A stretch of 62,979 bases of DNA from positions 1 through 62,979 of the forward strand of contig DVED01000151.1 in the NCBI GenBank assembly GCA_015295945.1. Direction: 5' to 3'. The stretch's first letter is position 1; each line of letters begins with the position of its first letter. This document shows, piece by piece, positions 55,154 to 62,979 of the stretch. The translations under genes were made by a program, and so were the position numbers. The DNA is from Oscillatoriales cyanobacterium M59_W2019_021 (lineage in GTDB: Bacteria > Cyanobacteriota > Cyanobacteriia > Cyanobacteriales > Geitlerinemataceae). The notes beneath the pieces were generated by a model, which made no database searches, was not told the origin of the DNA, and saw only the letters and a list, made by a program, of their open reading frames with translations.

Positions 55154-55520
55154 GGGCTTTCTCGCGATCGAATGTCAGCGCTAAATCTAGGTCGATCTTA
55201 GCGTGTTGGCGGGGGAACGGGCGATCGGTAAATACGGTATGGCAGCAGAAGCGAGAAAGAGAAGAGAGTCCGGGGAGCAGGGGGAGAAAACAGTGACAAA
55301 ACCCAAACTCCCAACGCCCAAGGTAAAGGGTAGAAAGGGAAAGACCGATCGGTCAATCATCGCTTAATTCACAAAATATGAAATTTAGCTACTTTTGTTA
55401 CAAAAATTTTTAAATACTGCGTCTATGCTGGACGCCAAGCGATCACAACTGCTGCATCGCTCGATCTATGGGTTAAATCCAACCCGCGATCCTGCAATCC
55501 TAAGTGGTGGAGGAACATTC
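55154..55520. other. Gap between divergent phasin-like and zinc-finger genes
   Basis: No gene. It contains GGAGCAGGGGGAG-type short repeats near 55270-55290 and an AT-rich block (55380-55415) that probably holds the promoter of the downstream gene. Confidence 0.4.
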
Positions 55521-55745
55521 ATGAGCGATACTCAAACCTGTCCGACCTGTGGCGTGTCGATCGTGCGAGATGTCGTGTATTTTTCCAACGGTAGCCCCGG
55601 ATCGAGAGCCAGACTCTACGCTCGTGTGTGCCAGTATGCCAAGCAACGGGACTGTCTCAACCAAGATGCCGACAAAATCGGTCTTGTGGGCGAGGGCGAT
55701 CGGTACGCTCCCATGCCGCAGATTTCCCGAGCGAAGAACTCGTAA
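55521..55745 (+). CDS. Small cysteine-rich (zinc-finger-like) protein
   Basis: This 74-residue protein has CPTCG near the start, then VCQYAKQRDC, giving a possible four-Cys metal site. The middle part (VYFSNGSPGSRARLYARVCQ) is conserved-looking. GGAGG at 55509-55513 precedes ATG 55521; the frame open back to 55395 is ignored. I recall similar small proteins in other cyanobacteria but know no function. Confidence 0.65.
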   Translation: MSDTQTCPTCGVSIVRDVVYFSNGSPGSRARLYARVCQYAKQRDCLNQDADKIGLVGEGDRYAPMPQISRAKNS

Positions 55746-55887
55746 CGCTAACACCCCAAATCTGAGTGGGCAAGGGCGGAGAGCCGCTCTCACTTGAATC
55801 TAGAATCATGCCCTTACCGCTATTGCCTACCTCACAAATCCAGGGCGCAAACCTTGCGCCCCTACATCATCTTTAACTTATCACTTA

Positions 55888-56544
55888 TCACTTATTACTT
55901 AGAGACCGATCGATCCAAATCCCCCGCAACCCAAAAGCCTTCGCCCCTCGGTAGTCTTCGAGATCGCTATCGCCGATGTGCCAAGCTTCCGTTGGTTCGC
56001 AGTTGTGTTTCCCAAGGGCGGCGGAAAAAATGGCGGGTTCGGGTTTGGCCGCACCCACTTCGGAAGAGATGGTGATGGACGTCAGAAACGGCGCAAGTTG
56101 CAATTGCTCGAGTACGGGATATAAGCGAGTATCGAAGTTAGACACCACGCCTAACTCGATCCCTTGCTGTTGCCAGTATCGAAGTGCGGGCAATACGTCC
56201 TCGTAAACCACCCAAGGTTCGGCAGTGGCGAAGTAGTGGTACAGTTCGGCGAAAAACTCCTCGAAATCCGGAAACCGATCGATCGCCCCAATGGTTTGAA
56301 AAGTTTGGGTGGCAATCGATCTCCACCATTCGTACTCGTAAGAGGGCAAATCCAGGGGATCGATCCCCGGAAACGCACAGGGAGGCGCGGCTTTAAAACT
56401 CTCGTAAAATGCGCGATCGAGGGCTTCGACATCTACCTCTACCCCGGCTTGGCTCGCCAATTCGCCGTAGACGTCTCCAACACTACCCCGAACGCCAAAC
56501 AGCGTCCCCACGGCATCGAGTAAAATGACTTTCGGCACAGACAT
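55888..56544 (-). CDS. HAD-superfamily hydrolase, subfamily IA
   Basis: The first motif is KVILLDAVGTLFGVRGSVGD, where DAVGT replaces the usual DxDGT: the nucleophile Asp is present but the acid/base Asp position is Val. Later motifs are LGVVSNFDTRL (motif II, Ser/Asn) and GAAKPEPAIF with HIGDSDLEDYRGAKAFGLRG (motifs III/IV). At 218 residues with a helical cap it is a HAD-IA member close to HDHD3-like proteins, in which the second Asp is also absent. The catalytic status is therefore uncertain. Confidence 0.85.
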   Translation of the reverse strand: MSVPKVILLDAVGTLFGVRGSVGDVYGELASQAGVEVDVEALDRAFYESFKAAPPCAFPGIDPLDLPSYEYEWWRSIATQTFQTIGAIDRFPDFEEFFAELYHYFATAEPWVVYEDVLPALRYWQQQGIELGVVSNFDTRLYPVLEQLQLAPFLTSITISSEVGAAKPEPAIFSAALGKHNCEPTEAWHIGDSDLEDYRGAKAFGLRGIWIDRSLSNK

Positions 56545-56627
56545 AGTTTGGGAAGGACTTCGGGAGACAGTGACCAGTTACCAGTAAGTAACTAGCGATC
56601 AGTGTACAACTAACCAATAACCCAACC

Positions 56628-58034
56628 CTAAATTACGATAAAATCCGATCGATCGATCGTAACGAAATTGACGCCTTGTAACGTAATCGACAGTCCTCCG
56701 GCTGCCGTCACCACGGTATCGCTCCCCACTTGGACGATCGCCAATTGCTCGAAGGTCAACCCCTCTTTCAACCCCAGCAGATCCTGTCCGTCGGTAAAAT
56801 CGGTGATGATATCCGCACCGTCAATCGCCCGAAAATCAAAGCGATCGCCCCCGTCTCCCCCGGTCAGCACGTCGTTGCCCAAATCTCCGCTTAAAATATC
56901 CTCGCCCGCACCTCCGTGCAGCACATCATTCTCTTGTCCGCCAAAAATCGTATCGTTACCTCCATCACCCGTAAGAATATCTGCTCCTAAGTTTCCGCCC
57001 AACCCATCGTTCCCTTCACCACCAGAAACCACATCGCTATCCCGTCCACCCAAGGCAATATCGTCCGCACCCAACCCCTCGATCGTATCGTTGCCGCGAT
57101 TGCCAAATAGCATATCGTTGCGATTCGTTCCCAGAACAGCGTCGTTGCCACTGCGAGACACCGCCAAAGTTTGAGCAATATACCCACCATAGAAAAACGT
57201 GCGAGTATCGACGCTGTACTCGCCAAAACTGACATTGCCATCCACGCCGTCAAAGTCAATTCCCGGCGTCGTCGGCGAAAATCCATTAGAGACGATGCCC
57301 GCAATTTTACCATCGATAAACGAGGGTCCTCCCGAGTCTCCGCTAGACGATCCGACTTCTTGGGGGACGCCGAGATCGACCAGTCCGAATTCCCGACCGA
57401 AGGCATCGTTGGCAAGTTGACCGCTATCAAAATCGTACGCTAACTGCGTGCCGCCAATGACGCTAACCGAATTCGACGACGTGTTAAAAACATCCACGAA
57501 AGCATCGTAGCGGTTTTGACCGAAGCGTTTAGTGGCAGCAGGATCGTTCTCGTTTTGTCCTTGAAACCCAGTCCCGCTGTTCCCGTACCCCACTCGGACG
57601 ATGGTTTTGCCCACTTCGTCGGCGGTAGGATAGAGTTCGTAGCGATCGGCGGCTTCGGGAGCCGTTTGCGCCAGTTTGAGGATGGCGAGATCGTAGTTGA
57701 GAACCGCGTCCGACGTCCAGTTGGGATGCACGAAAATCGCCTCCACCGCTACGGGAACCCGACCTGTGGGTAAGTCGAAAAATACGGTATATTCGGCGGG
57801 ATTGGGGTTGAGATTTGCCGTTTCGTCGTCGTTGTTGAAGCAATGGGCGGCGGTGAGAACGTGCCGTCCGTCCCCCGCCAGCAGCGCCCCGGTACAATTA
57901 ATCGCGCCTTTACCCCACCCCACGACGCCATCGTATCCCGTTCCCGGTCGGACGAGAAACGCGGGATCGTCGGCATTGGTGGAGGAAACGGCAATGCGGG
58001 GGTAACGTCGATTGATCGGTTGCAATTCGGTCAT
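56628..58034 (-). CDS. Trypsin-like protease with RTX calcium-binding repeats
   Basis: The 468 residues comprise an S1 protease domain (about residues 15-285) with His in HVLTAAHCF, Asp in LNYDLAILKL and Ser in SSSGDSGGPSF. Six or more RTX nonapeptides follow (GNDTIEGLGADDI, GGDGGDRFDF), then a terminal beta region. RTX repeats bind calcium and mark cargo of type I secretion; there is no N-terminal signal peptide, consistent with that. The start at ATG 58034 is preferred over GTG 58076. No T1SS genes are next to it. Confidence 0.9.
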   Translation of the reverse strand: MTELQPINRRYPRIAVSSTNADDPAFLVRPGTGYDGVVGWGKGAINCTGALLAGDGRHVLTAAHCFNNDDETANLNPNPAEYTVFFDLPTGRVPVAVEAIFVHPNWTSDAVLNYDLAILKLAQTAPEAADRYELYPTADEVGKTIVRVGYGNSGTGFQGQNENDPAATKRFGQNRYDAFVDVFNTSSNSVSVIGGTQLAYDFDSGQLANDAFGREFGLVDLGVPQEVGSSSGDSGGPSFIDGKIAGIVSNGFSPTTPGIDFDGVDGNVSFGEYSVDTRTFFYGGYIAQTLAVSRSGNDAVLGTNRNDMLFGNRGNDTIEGLGADDIALGGRDSDVVSGGEGNDGLGGNLGADILTGDGGNDTIFGGQENDVLHGGAGEDILSGDLGNDVLTGGDGGDRFDFRAIDGADIITDFTDGQDLLGLKEGLTFEQLAIVQVGSDTVVTAAGGLSITLQGVNFVTIDRSDFIVI

Positions 58035-58080
58035 TGTGACAGTTAGAGGTTTCTCGACTACCTCGAGTATAGTCACTGGT

Positions 58081-58260
58081 CATCGATCATTGGTCATTTG
58101 GGGTTTGGGGTTAGGAATTTTAAGTAATAAGTAAGTAATAAGTAATAAGTGGGACTTGGGTTATTAAAATTGTAGGGTGTGTTGAGCGAACGCGAAACGC
58201 ACCATTACCGATTACCGATTACCGATTACCCCATTACCCATTACCCATTACCGATCGCCC
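58081..58260. repeat. STRR-like arrays plus GTAGGGTGTGTTGAG repeat, copy 2
   Basis: GGTCATT, AAGTAATA, ATTACCG and ATTACCC units flank a second copy of the GTAGG.TGTGTTGAG...CGAAACGCACCATTACC element (58171-58209), in the gap upstream of the M16 gene. Confidence 0.7.
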
Positions 58261-58471
58261 GTAGCTTTGGTGCTAAGCTAATGCTGTCTCCGAGAGATTC
58301 ATCCTCGCCGCTGCGCCTTGAGATTGAGTGCCAAGTTCTGGCAATCCGAGCTAAACTCTAAACTCCCCGAGAGAAACTGCGATGTGGCTCGCCGATTGTC
58401 GGGACTCGAGGTTGCGTGCTTCTCGGGGTTGCGGGTTAGAGAATTTTGAATTTTGCCGTTTTGCGTAACTG

Positions 58472-59758
58472 ATGACCTATAGAACCGTTTTAGACAATGG
58501 GATGGCGATCGTCGCTGTCGAGAATGCCACCGCCGAAATTGTAGCAGCACGCATTTTTATCGGTGCGGGGAGTTGTCGCCAAACGCGGCAACAAGCAGGA
58601 TTGGCGCACTTACTCGCTGCCGTGATGACCAAAGGCACCGAGAATTGGTCTTCGATGGAGATCGCGGAAAAAGTGGAGTCGGTGGGGGCGAGTTTGGGAA
58701 CGGAGGCAACGCCGGATTATTTTTTGCTGAGTTTGAAGACGGTAACGTCGGATTTTGAGCCGATGCTACACTTGGCGGGGGAGTTGTTACGATCGCCCGT
58801 TTTTCCCGAAGCAGAAGTCGAGTTAGAACGGCGTTTGACCCTGCAAGCCATTCGTTCTCAGAAAGAACAACCGATGTCGATCGCCTTCGATCGCCTGCGA
58901 CGCAACCTATACGGGGATCATCCCTACGCGATATCCAGTTTGGGTTTAGCCGAAACCGTTGCCGAACTCACCCGTGCGGATTTGCAACGCTACCATCAAA
59001 CCTATTTTCGCCCGGATAACATCGTGGTGAGTTTGACCGGATGCACCCAACCGGAAGCGGCAGTCGCCCAAATCGAGAAAGTCTTTGGCGACTGGAAAGC
59101 GCCGCTAACGCCGCTACCGCCTTATGACTTTCCCGAAATCTTCCCCCAACCACGCCACAGCATCGTTCCCCAAGACACCCAACAGTCGATCGTTATGTTG
59201 GGATATCTCGCCCCCTCGATCGCCCCCGATACCCTCTTCCAGGGTAAACCGAGCGATTATGCCAGCTTAAAATTGCTGAGTACCTATCTCGGTAACGGTT
59301 TATCCAGTCGGTTGTTCGTCGAATTGCGGGAAAAGCGGGGGTTAGCTTACGATGTATCGGCATTTTTCCCCACCCGCCGCGCGACTTCGCATTTCATCGC
59401 CTATATGGGAACGGCTCCCCAAAATACGAAAATCGCGCTGGATGGGTTGCGCTTTGAAATCGATCGCCTGCGGGAGGTGTTGCTGAGCGAAGAGGAACTG
59501 CAAACGGCAAAAAATAAGCTGTTGGGTCAATACGCCCTCGGCAAGCAAACCAACGCCCAAATCGCCCAATTGAACGGCTGGTACGAGATGCTGGGATTAG
59601 GGATCGAGTTTGATCGCGGATTTGTGGATGCCATTACTGCCGTGACGCCGGAAATTGCCCAGGAAACCGCCCGACGGTATTTAACCGAACCTTACATTTC
59701 TTTGGTCGGTCCCGAATCGGCGGTCAACCAGAACTTGACCAACCATTCTTTGACTTGA
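58472..59758 (+). CDS. M16-family peptidase-like protein without catalytic motif
   Basis: This 428-residue clan ME protein (pitrilysin/MPP-like) has TYRTVLDNGMAIVAVENA, GAGSCRQTRQQAGLAHLLAA, LRRNLYGDHPYAISSLG, LRRNLYGDHPY-type helix, FVELREKRGLAYDVSAFFP and LSEEELQTAKNKLLG. The zinc motif HxxEH is replaced by HLLAA, so it cannot bind zinc in the normal way. Bacterial M16 proteins often act as pairs of one active and one inactive subunit; no active partner is present beside it. The 3' end overlaps the convergent nuclease gene by 67 bases. Confidence 0.88.
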   Translation: MTYRTVLDNGMAIVAVENATAEIVAARIFIGAGSCRQTRQQAGLAHLLAAVMTKGTENWSSMEIAEKVESVGASLGTEATPDYFLLSLKTVTSDFEPMLHLAGELLRSPVFPEAEVELERRLTLQAIRSQKEQPMSIAFDRLRRNLYGDHPYAISSLGLAETVAELTRADLQRYHQTYFRPDNIVVSLTGCTQPEAAVAQIEKVFGDWKAPLTPLPPYDFPEIFPQPRHSIVPQDTQQSIVMLGYLAPSIAPDTLFQGKPSDYASLKLLSTYLGNGLSSRLFVELREKRGLAYDVSAFFPTRRATSHFIAYMGTAPQNTKIALDGLRFEIDRLREVLLSEEELQTAKNKLLGQYALGKQTNAQIAQLNGWYEMLGLGIEFDRGFVDAITAVTPEIAQETARRYLTEPYISLVGPESAVNQNLTNHSLT

Positions 59759-61290
59759 TAGGTAGCGCGGCAATCGTCCTCGTTGTACTGCACGATCGCG
59801 TCGAGATACGCGCGATCTCCCGTTTCCAGCCATTGATTGTACCAACAGATGCACTGCGCCCCGTTCGCCGAGGCATCCCGCCATTGAAAGCCCAACCAGC
59901 GGGCGATCGGTTTGAGAGCGTAGCTTTCCACGGGTAAAATTGCCGTTTGCGTCGTCCACCAATGGATATCCACGAACCGCGACATCAGGGGTTGCCACAG
60001 TTTGCGGGGGGTTTTGTAGCGCTTGGCTAACTTGCTGGTGGTTTTAACTTCGTAATCGCAAAAATGGAAAATGGGGGCGCGGGGGTACTGCCAAACTAAG
60101 TCCAAAAATTGCTCCCAAATTTGGCTTTCTTCCTCCGGTTGTTCGGCAACTAAGGGATAAAACGTTTCGGTTTGGCGATCGCGATCAACGATTAAAACCC
60201 CGAACATAAAATCGATATCCAATTCCGGTTCGGCTTCCAAGTCAAAATGAATTTCGATGCGATCTTGGAATTTCGGCGATCGAGCGAGGACGGTTAACTG
60301 AGACAATCGCGGATCTCGACCGCTCGATCCATTCAAATCGGCAGGGGTTAATTCTACTCGATCATCCAGGGAATTACGAAGGGCAATCGATCGGTCTATC
60401 TCGAGAACGTGGGAAGATTTCGATTGCGACTCCAAACTCGCTCTAAAAATTGCGCGATCGTCAAAAGTCGATCGCGCTTGAGTAATTAATTGTTCTGCCA
60501 TTTCTGCCCCGAAAAGCGGCGTCAATCGGGCAGGCGTTAGTTGTATCAACGCTTCCAACGTCGTCACCCCGATCGCCCGTAACTGTTCGTAACGATTGGG
60601 GGTAATTCCCGGTAACAGTGACAGGTGGTGCTGCTGTTGGGCAATGCGGTAGCAACTGCCGTACCAAGGACACAAATTGCAGCGCTGTCGGGAAATAAAC
60701 ACTTCCGGAGTGGCGCGATCGCGGAGCATCGAGATACAATCTGATAACATTTGGTGCATCTGCGGCATGCGCTGTTCCAAACTCACCGCATAGGGGGGGC
60801 GCTTGCGCAGCAGCAACCACGCTGTCGGCGGCCAAGCCCCTTGAACGTTCGCCAAAACCTGAGCGTCAAATGCCCCGGCAATTTGGTACTCCAACTTTGA
60901 TCGCTTGCCCAATTTGATACTTTGGGGAACGTAAATCCAATCGCCAAACTCTGAATTTCCCGGTTCCTTCACGAGTAAATCCGGCAAACTCAGTAACGTC
61001 ACTCCCGGAGTCCACTCGCTCGTCAACACTCCCTGATAAATGCACTCTACCCCTTGCCGCATTAACTCGACAGTGGCGTGCATTCCCGCTCTCCAATTTC
61101 CGCGATTATAATCGGGTTGATGGTACGTATGGGAAGCTAAAATCGACTGTCGATGCGATCGACTATCTTGATGCAACTTCAGCAAAAAATCACTCTCCGG
61201 CTCTTTTTCCCGAGAATCCCCGTATACATCTAAAAAAGCGCGTCGAGCGCAGCGTTGATAAAACAGTAGAAGTTCGGCAGTCAGCAGCAT
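59692..61290 (-). CDS. TM0106-type RecB-like nuclease
   Basis: This 532-residue protein of the TM0106 family has an N-terminal PD-(D/E)XK (Cas4/RecB-like) nuclease region. It includes YQRCARRAFLDVYGD, LSLPDLLVKEPG and IKLGKRSKLEYQIAGAFDAQ, with Cys residues (RQRCNLCPWYGSCY) that suggest an iron-sulfur cluster as in Cas4. A helix-hairpin-helix-like segment, GITPNRYEQLRAIGVTTLEAL, follows, and then an RNase H-like C-terminal domain (FHFCDYEVKTTSKLAKRY, YNEDDCRATYQVKEWL). Probably a DNA repair or processing nuclease. There is no CRISPR nearby. Confidence 0.82.
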   Translation of the reverse strand: MLLTAELLLFYQRCARRAFLDVYGDSREKEPESDFLLKLHQDSRSHRQSILASHTYHQPDYNRGNWRAGMHATVELMRQGVECIYQGVLTSEWTPGVTLLSLPDLLVKEPGNSEFGDWIYVPQSIKLGKRSKLEYQIAGAFDAQVLANVQGAWPPTAWLLLRKRPPYAVSLEQRMPQMHQMLSDCISMLRDRATPEVFISRQRCNLCPWYGSCYRIAQQQHHLSLLPGITPNRYEQLRAIGVTTLEALIQLTPARLTPLFGAEMAEQLITQARSTFDDRAIFRASLESQSKSSHVLEIDRSIALRNSLDDRVELTPADLNGSSGRDPRLSQLTVLARSPKFQDRIEIHFDLEAEPELDIDFMFGVLIVDRDRQTETFYPLVAEQPEEESQIWEQFLDLVWQYPRAPIFHFCDYEVKTTSKLAKRYKTPRKLWQPLMSRFVDIHWWTTQTAILPVESYALKPIARWLGFQWRDASANGAQCICWYNQWLETGDRAYLDAIVQYNEDDCRATYQVKEWLVKFWLTADSGPTKEM

Positions 61291-61393
61291 TTCTCTAGGC
61301 TAGCAGGAATTTAGAAAATCAGTCATTGGGTTTTAAGGCAGAAGGTTTGTACGAACAACCCATCACCCATCACCCATCACCAATCACCACTCC

Positions 61394-61930
61394 CTACTCA
61401 ACAAATAACAGCCGCAGCACTTCCGGCGTAAATGGATTTGTGCCTTTTTCCAAGGCATCGATCCAGTCTTGGCGTTGGAACTTGCGAACGTCGTCGCCAG
61501 CCCCTTCGACAAAGGTGGTAAAATCGGCGATCGCCCCGGAAATATCCCCAGACAGCGCCCTCGCCAACCCGCGACTGTCAATGATGTTGATATTGTCCGG
61601 AGCTAAGGAAACGGCGGTTTCGCACGCCTCGAGGACGCGATCGGCATAGCCCCACAAACTACCGTACCAACACAGCTTATTCCAGGAATTCGCCCCAATG
61701 GTCAAGAAACTGTTGAGGGTTTGCGCTTCGGTGTAGAGGGCAATCGCTCCCTCGATATCCCCTTCTAAAACCCGCTTTTCGCCTTCTTGCAGCAGTTCGT
61801 TAAAGGTGCGGTAGCGGGCAACGGCAAGGGGATCTCGATCGGGGGGAGTGGTTTTGCCGACTGGGGCAAACGTCAAACTGGCAGTGGCGACAACGATCGC
61901 CCACACTGGGGCAAATCTCGGGCATCTCAT
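61394..61930 (-). CDS. Exported TPR-containing protein
   Basis: This 178-residue protein has signal peptide VWAIVVATASLTFAPVGKTT and two or three TPR-like units (GDIEGAIALYTEAQTL, RVLEACETAVSLAPDN, GDISGAIADFTTFVEG), ending DWIDALEKGTNPFTPEVLRL. The C-terminal LEKGxNPFTPEVL phrase recurs in cyanobacterial TPR proteins. Role unknown. Confidence 0.75.
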   Translation of the reverse strand: MRCPRFAPVWAIVVATASLTFAPVGKTTPPDRDPLAVARYRTFNELLQEGEKRVLEGDIEGAIALYTEAQTLNSFLTIGANSWNKLCWYGSLWGYADRVLEACETAVSLAPDNINIIDSRGLARALSGDISGAIADFTTFVEGAGDDVRKFQRQDWIDALEKGTNPFTPEVLRLLFVE

Positions 61931-62245
61931 GTCGATTCTCGGGATGAATGATTAAGTAGATCTAGATACGACAACCATTGCGTTTTGCAGATCTCATCCA
62001 TCCTACTTTAACGTGAGTAAGGACGAAGAACGAATGACCAATAACCAACACCCAACCCCGAACCCTCGACGAGCGTTATAGCTGTATTCAGTGAGGTTAG
62101 GACAGCCCGATTCAACATGAGCGTATCTTTGTTTTGCTTCCCCTGCCCATCTCCACCCGGAATCTAAAAAACATTCCCTTGTAAGCTCCCCCTGCTCAAG
62201 ACAGCTCCCCTGCCCACGATCTCTTGTGTCCTAACACGACTGCAT
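61931..62245. other. Gap upstream of tadA
   Basis: No gene. It contains a CTGCTCAAGACAGCTCCC short repeat (62188-62205), related to those at 10028-10072, and must hold the divergent promoters of the TPR gene and tadA. Confidence 0.4.
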
Positions 62246-62773
62246 ATGGCTATACCCCCGATCGACCTTCCCCCCCCACCCATCGACGATCGCACCTATC
62301 TCGCCCATCGGCACTGGATGAAGCGGGCGATCGAACTGGCGCAGGCGGCGGGAGAAGCCGGGGAAGTCCCCGTCGGCGCGATCGTCGTCGATGGGCAAAA
62401 TCGCTTAATCGCCACTGCCCAAAACCGACGAGAGCGCGATCGCAACCCGATTGCCCACGCCGAAATCCTCGCCCTCCAAGCTGCCAGTCAAATTTTACAA
62501 ACCTGGCGACTGCACAATTGCACGCTCTATGTGACGCTCGAACCCTGTCCCATGTGTGCTGGGGCGATCGTCCAAGCGCGACTGGGTTGGCTCGTCTACG
62601 GTACCGACGACCCCAAAGCCGGAGCCATCCGCACGGTTCTCAACCTTCCCGACAGTCGGGCATCCTATCACCGCTTACCCGTCCTCGGCGGCATCCTCGA
62701 ATCGACCTGCCGCCAGCAGTTGCAAGCCTGGTTTGCCCGACGCCGCCAGGCGTCCGACCGATCGGGACACTAA
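62246..62773 (+). CDS. tadA: tRNA-specific adenosine deaminase
   Basis: TadA deaminates A34 of tRNA-Arg(ACG) to inosine. The 175-residue protein has HAEILALQAA (zinc His and catalytic Glu), PCPMCAGAIVQARLG (two zinc Cys) and YGTDDPKAGAIRTVLNL. GEVPVGAIVVDGQNRLIA and the N-terminal helix HRHWMKRAIELAQAAGE are standard. The N-terminus carries a short Pro/Asp-rich extension. Confidence 0.95.
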   Translation: MAIPPIDLPPPPIDDRTYLAHRHWMKRAIELAQAAGEAGEVPVGAIVVDGQNRLIATAQNRRERDRNPIAHAEILALQAASQILQTWRLHNCTLYVTLEPCPMCAGAIVQARLGWLVYGTDDPKAGAIRTVLNLPDSRASYHRLPVLGGILESTCRQQLQAWFARRRQASDRSGH

Positions 62774-62786
62774 TCCAAGTGTCCCG
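62763..62786 (+). terminator. Hairpin at the tadA stop
   Basis: CGGGACAC and GTGTCCCG form a perfect 8-bp stem with an 8-base loop that contains the TAA stop codon. There is no T-run. A second small hairpin (GCCTA/TAGGC, then TAAAAA) lies at 62911-62925. Confidence 0.5.
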
Positions 62787-62979
62787 CCAACCCGAGACAA
62801 GCGCTCGGAACTGCCCTAGTGTAAAAAATGTGACGACTTTGAAAAGTCCGATTGAATACCCTCTTTTTAGATTTTTACAATAAAGATAGGGAAGTCGATA
62901 TTGGCAGGGTGCCTATTTTGTAGGCTAAAAAGGGCTTAAAAACCGGATCTCGGTTTGCGACCCAACACCGTTGATCGGA

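Noticed and set aside
59692-61290. Possible link of the Cas4-like Cys-rich nuclease to a CRISPR system
   Set aside because: No repeat-spacer array or other cas gene is present; the full-length architecture fits the free-standing TM0106 family.

Overview
The window is chromosomal DNA from a beta-cyanobacterium. The evidence is a form IB RuBisCO operon (rbcL-rbcX-rbcS), a beta-carboxysome operon (ccmK2-K1-L-M-N), the CO2-uptake NDH-1 genes (ndhF4-ndhD4-cupB) and dense HIP1-type GCGATCGC octamers. Many intergenic gaps hold short tandem repeats typical of filamentous cyanobacterial genomes. No species call is attempted, and no rRNA, tRNA, CRISPR array or prophage was recognised.

Layout. 1-5.3 kb: a 5'-truncated TGT/DpdA-like gene, metH, an intact Uma2-family gene and a broken Uma2 copy. 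6-7 kb: csaB. 7.1-20.9 kb is a carbon-concentrating block. cupB, ndhD4 and ndhF4 run leftwards; a 1.1 kb divergent spacer follows; ccmK2-K1-L-M-N run rightwards; ccmK3-ccmK4 run leftwards and converge on ccmN; rbcL-X-S run rightwards. Together these cover CO2 hydration and uptake, the carboxysome shell, vertex and scaffold, the enzyme and its chaperone. CcmM has four RbcS-like modules and a well-formed internal start for the short isoform, but I do not see the Cys pair known to support carbonic anhydrase activity in its N-terminal domain.

21-31.8 kb: a GT4 glycosyltransferase, an MFS transporter, gene remnants (a Trypco1-like C-terminus and a frameshifted CBM20-like fragment), a gamma-glutamylcyclotransferase-like gene, an ExoD-like gene, ahcY, an RRM RNA-binding protein, and an M48-type membrane protein that has lost two of its three expected zinc ligands. 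32-38 kb: a 1594-residue modular protein with DUF4114, subtilase, SH3, M23 and two LysM regions. 38-43 kb: an ACT-domain protein, an Uma2 fragment cut by a palindromic repeat, a second MFS transporter, a TPR protein and a HlyD-type secretion adaptor.

43.5-45.7 kb is the most unusual part. Four tandem genes encode 61-80 residue peptides that share a double-glycine-type leader (LFVEL..EE..TVNGA) followed by extremely Tyr/Gly-rich cores. Three of them share a C-terminal TQTTNVNVV tail. They are divergent from the HlyD adaptor, which suggests an exported peptide family. A free-standing IS630-type DNA-binding domain follows.

46.8-62.9 kb: a COP23-domain secreted protein beside a trypsin-TPR protease, a second intact Uma2 gene, a PsiE-like membrane protein, VIPP1/PspA, a thioredoxin, an aminotransferase, an FKBP isomerase, a phasin-like protein, a HAD hydrolase, a trypsin-RTX protease, a catalytically dead M16 subunit overlapping a TM0106-type RecB-like nuclease gene, a TPR protein and tadA.
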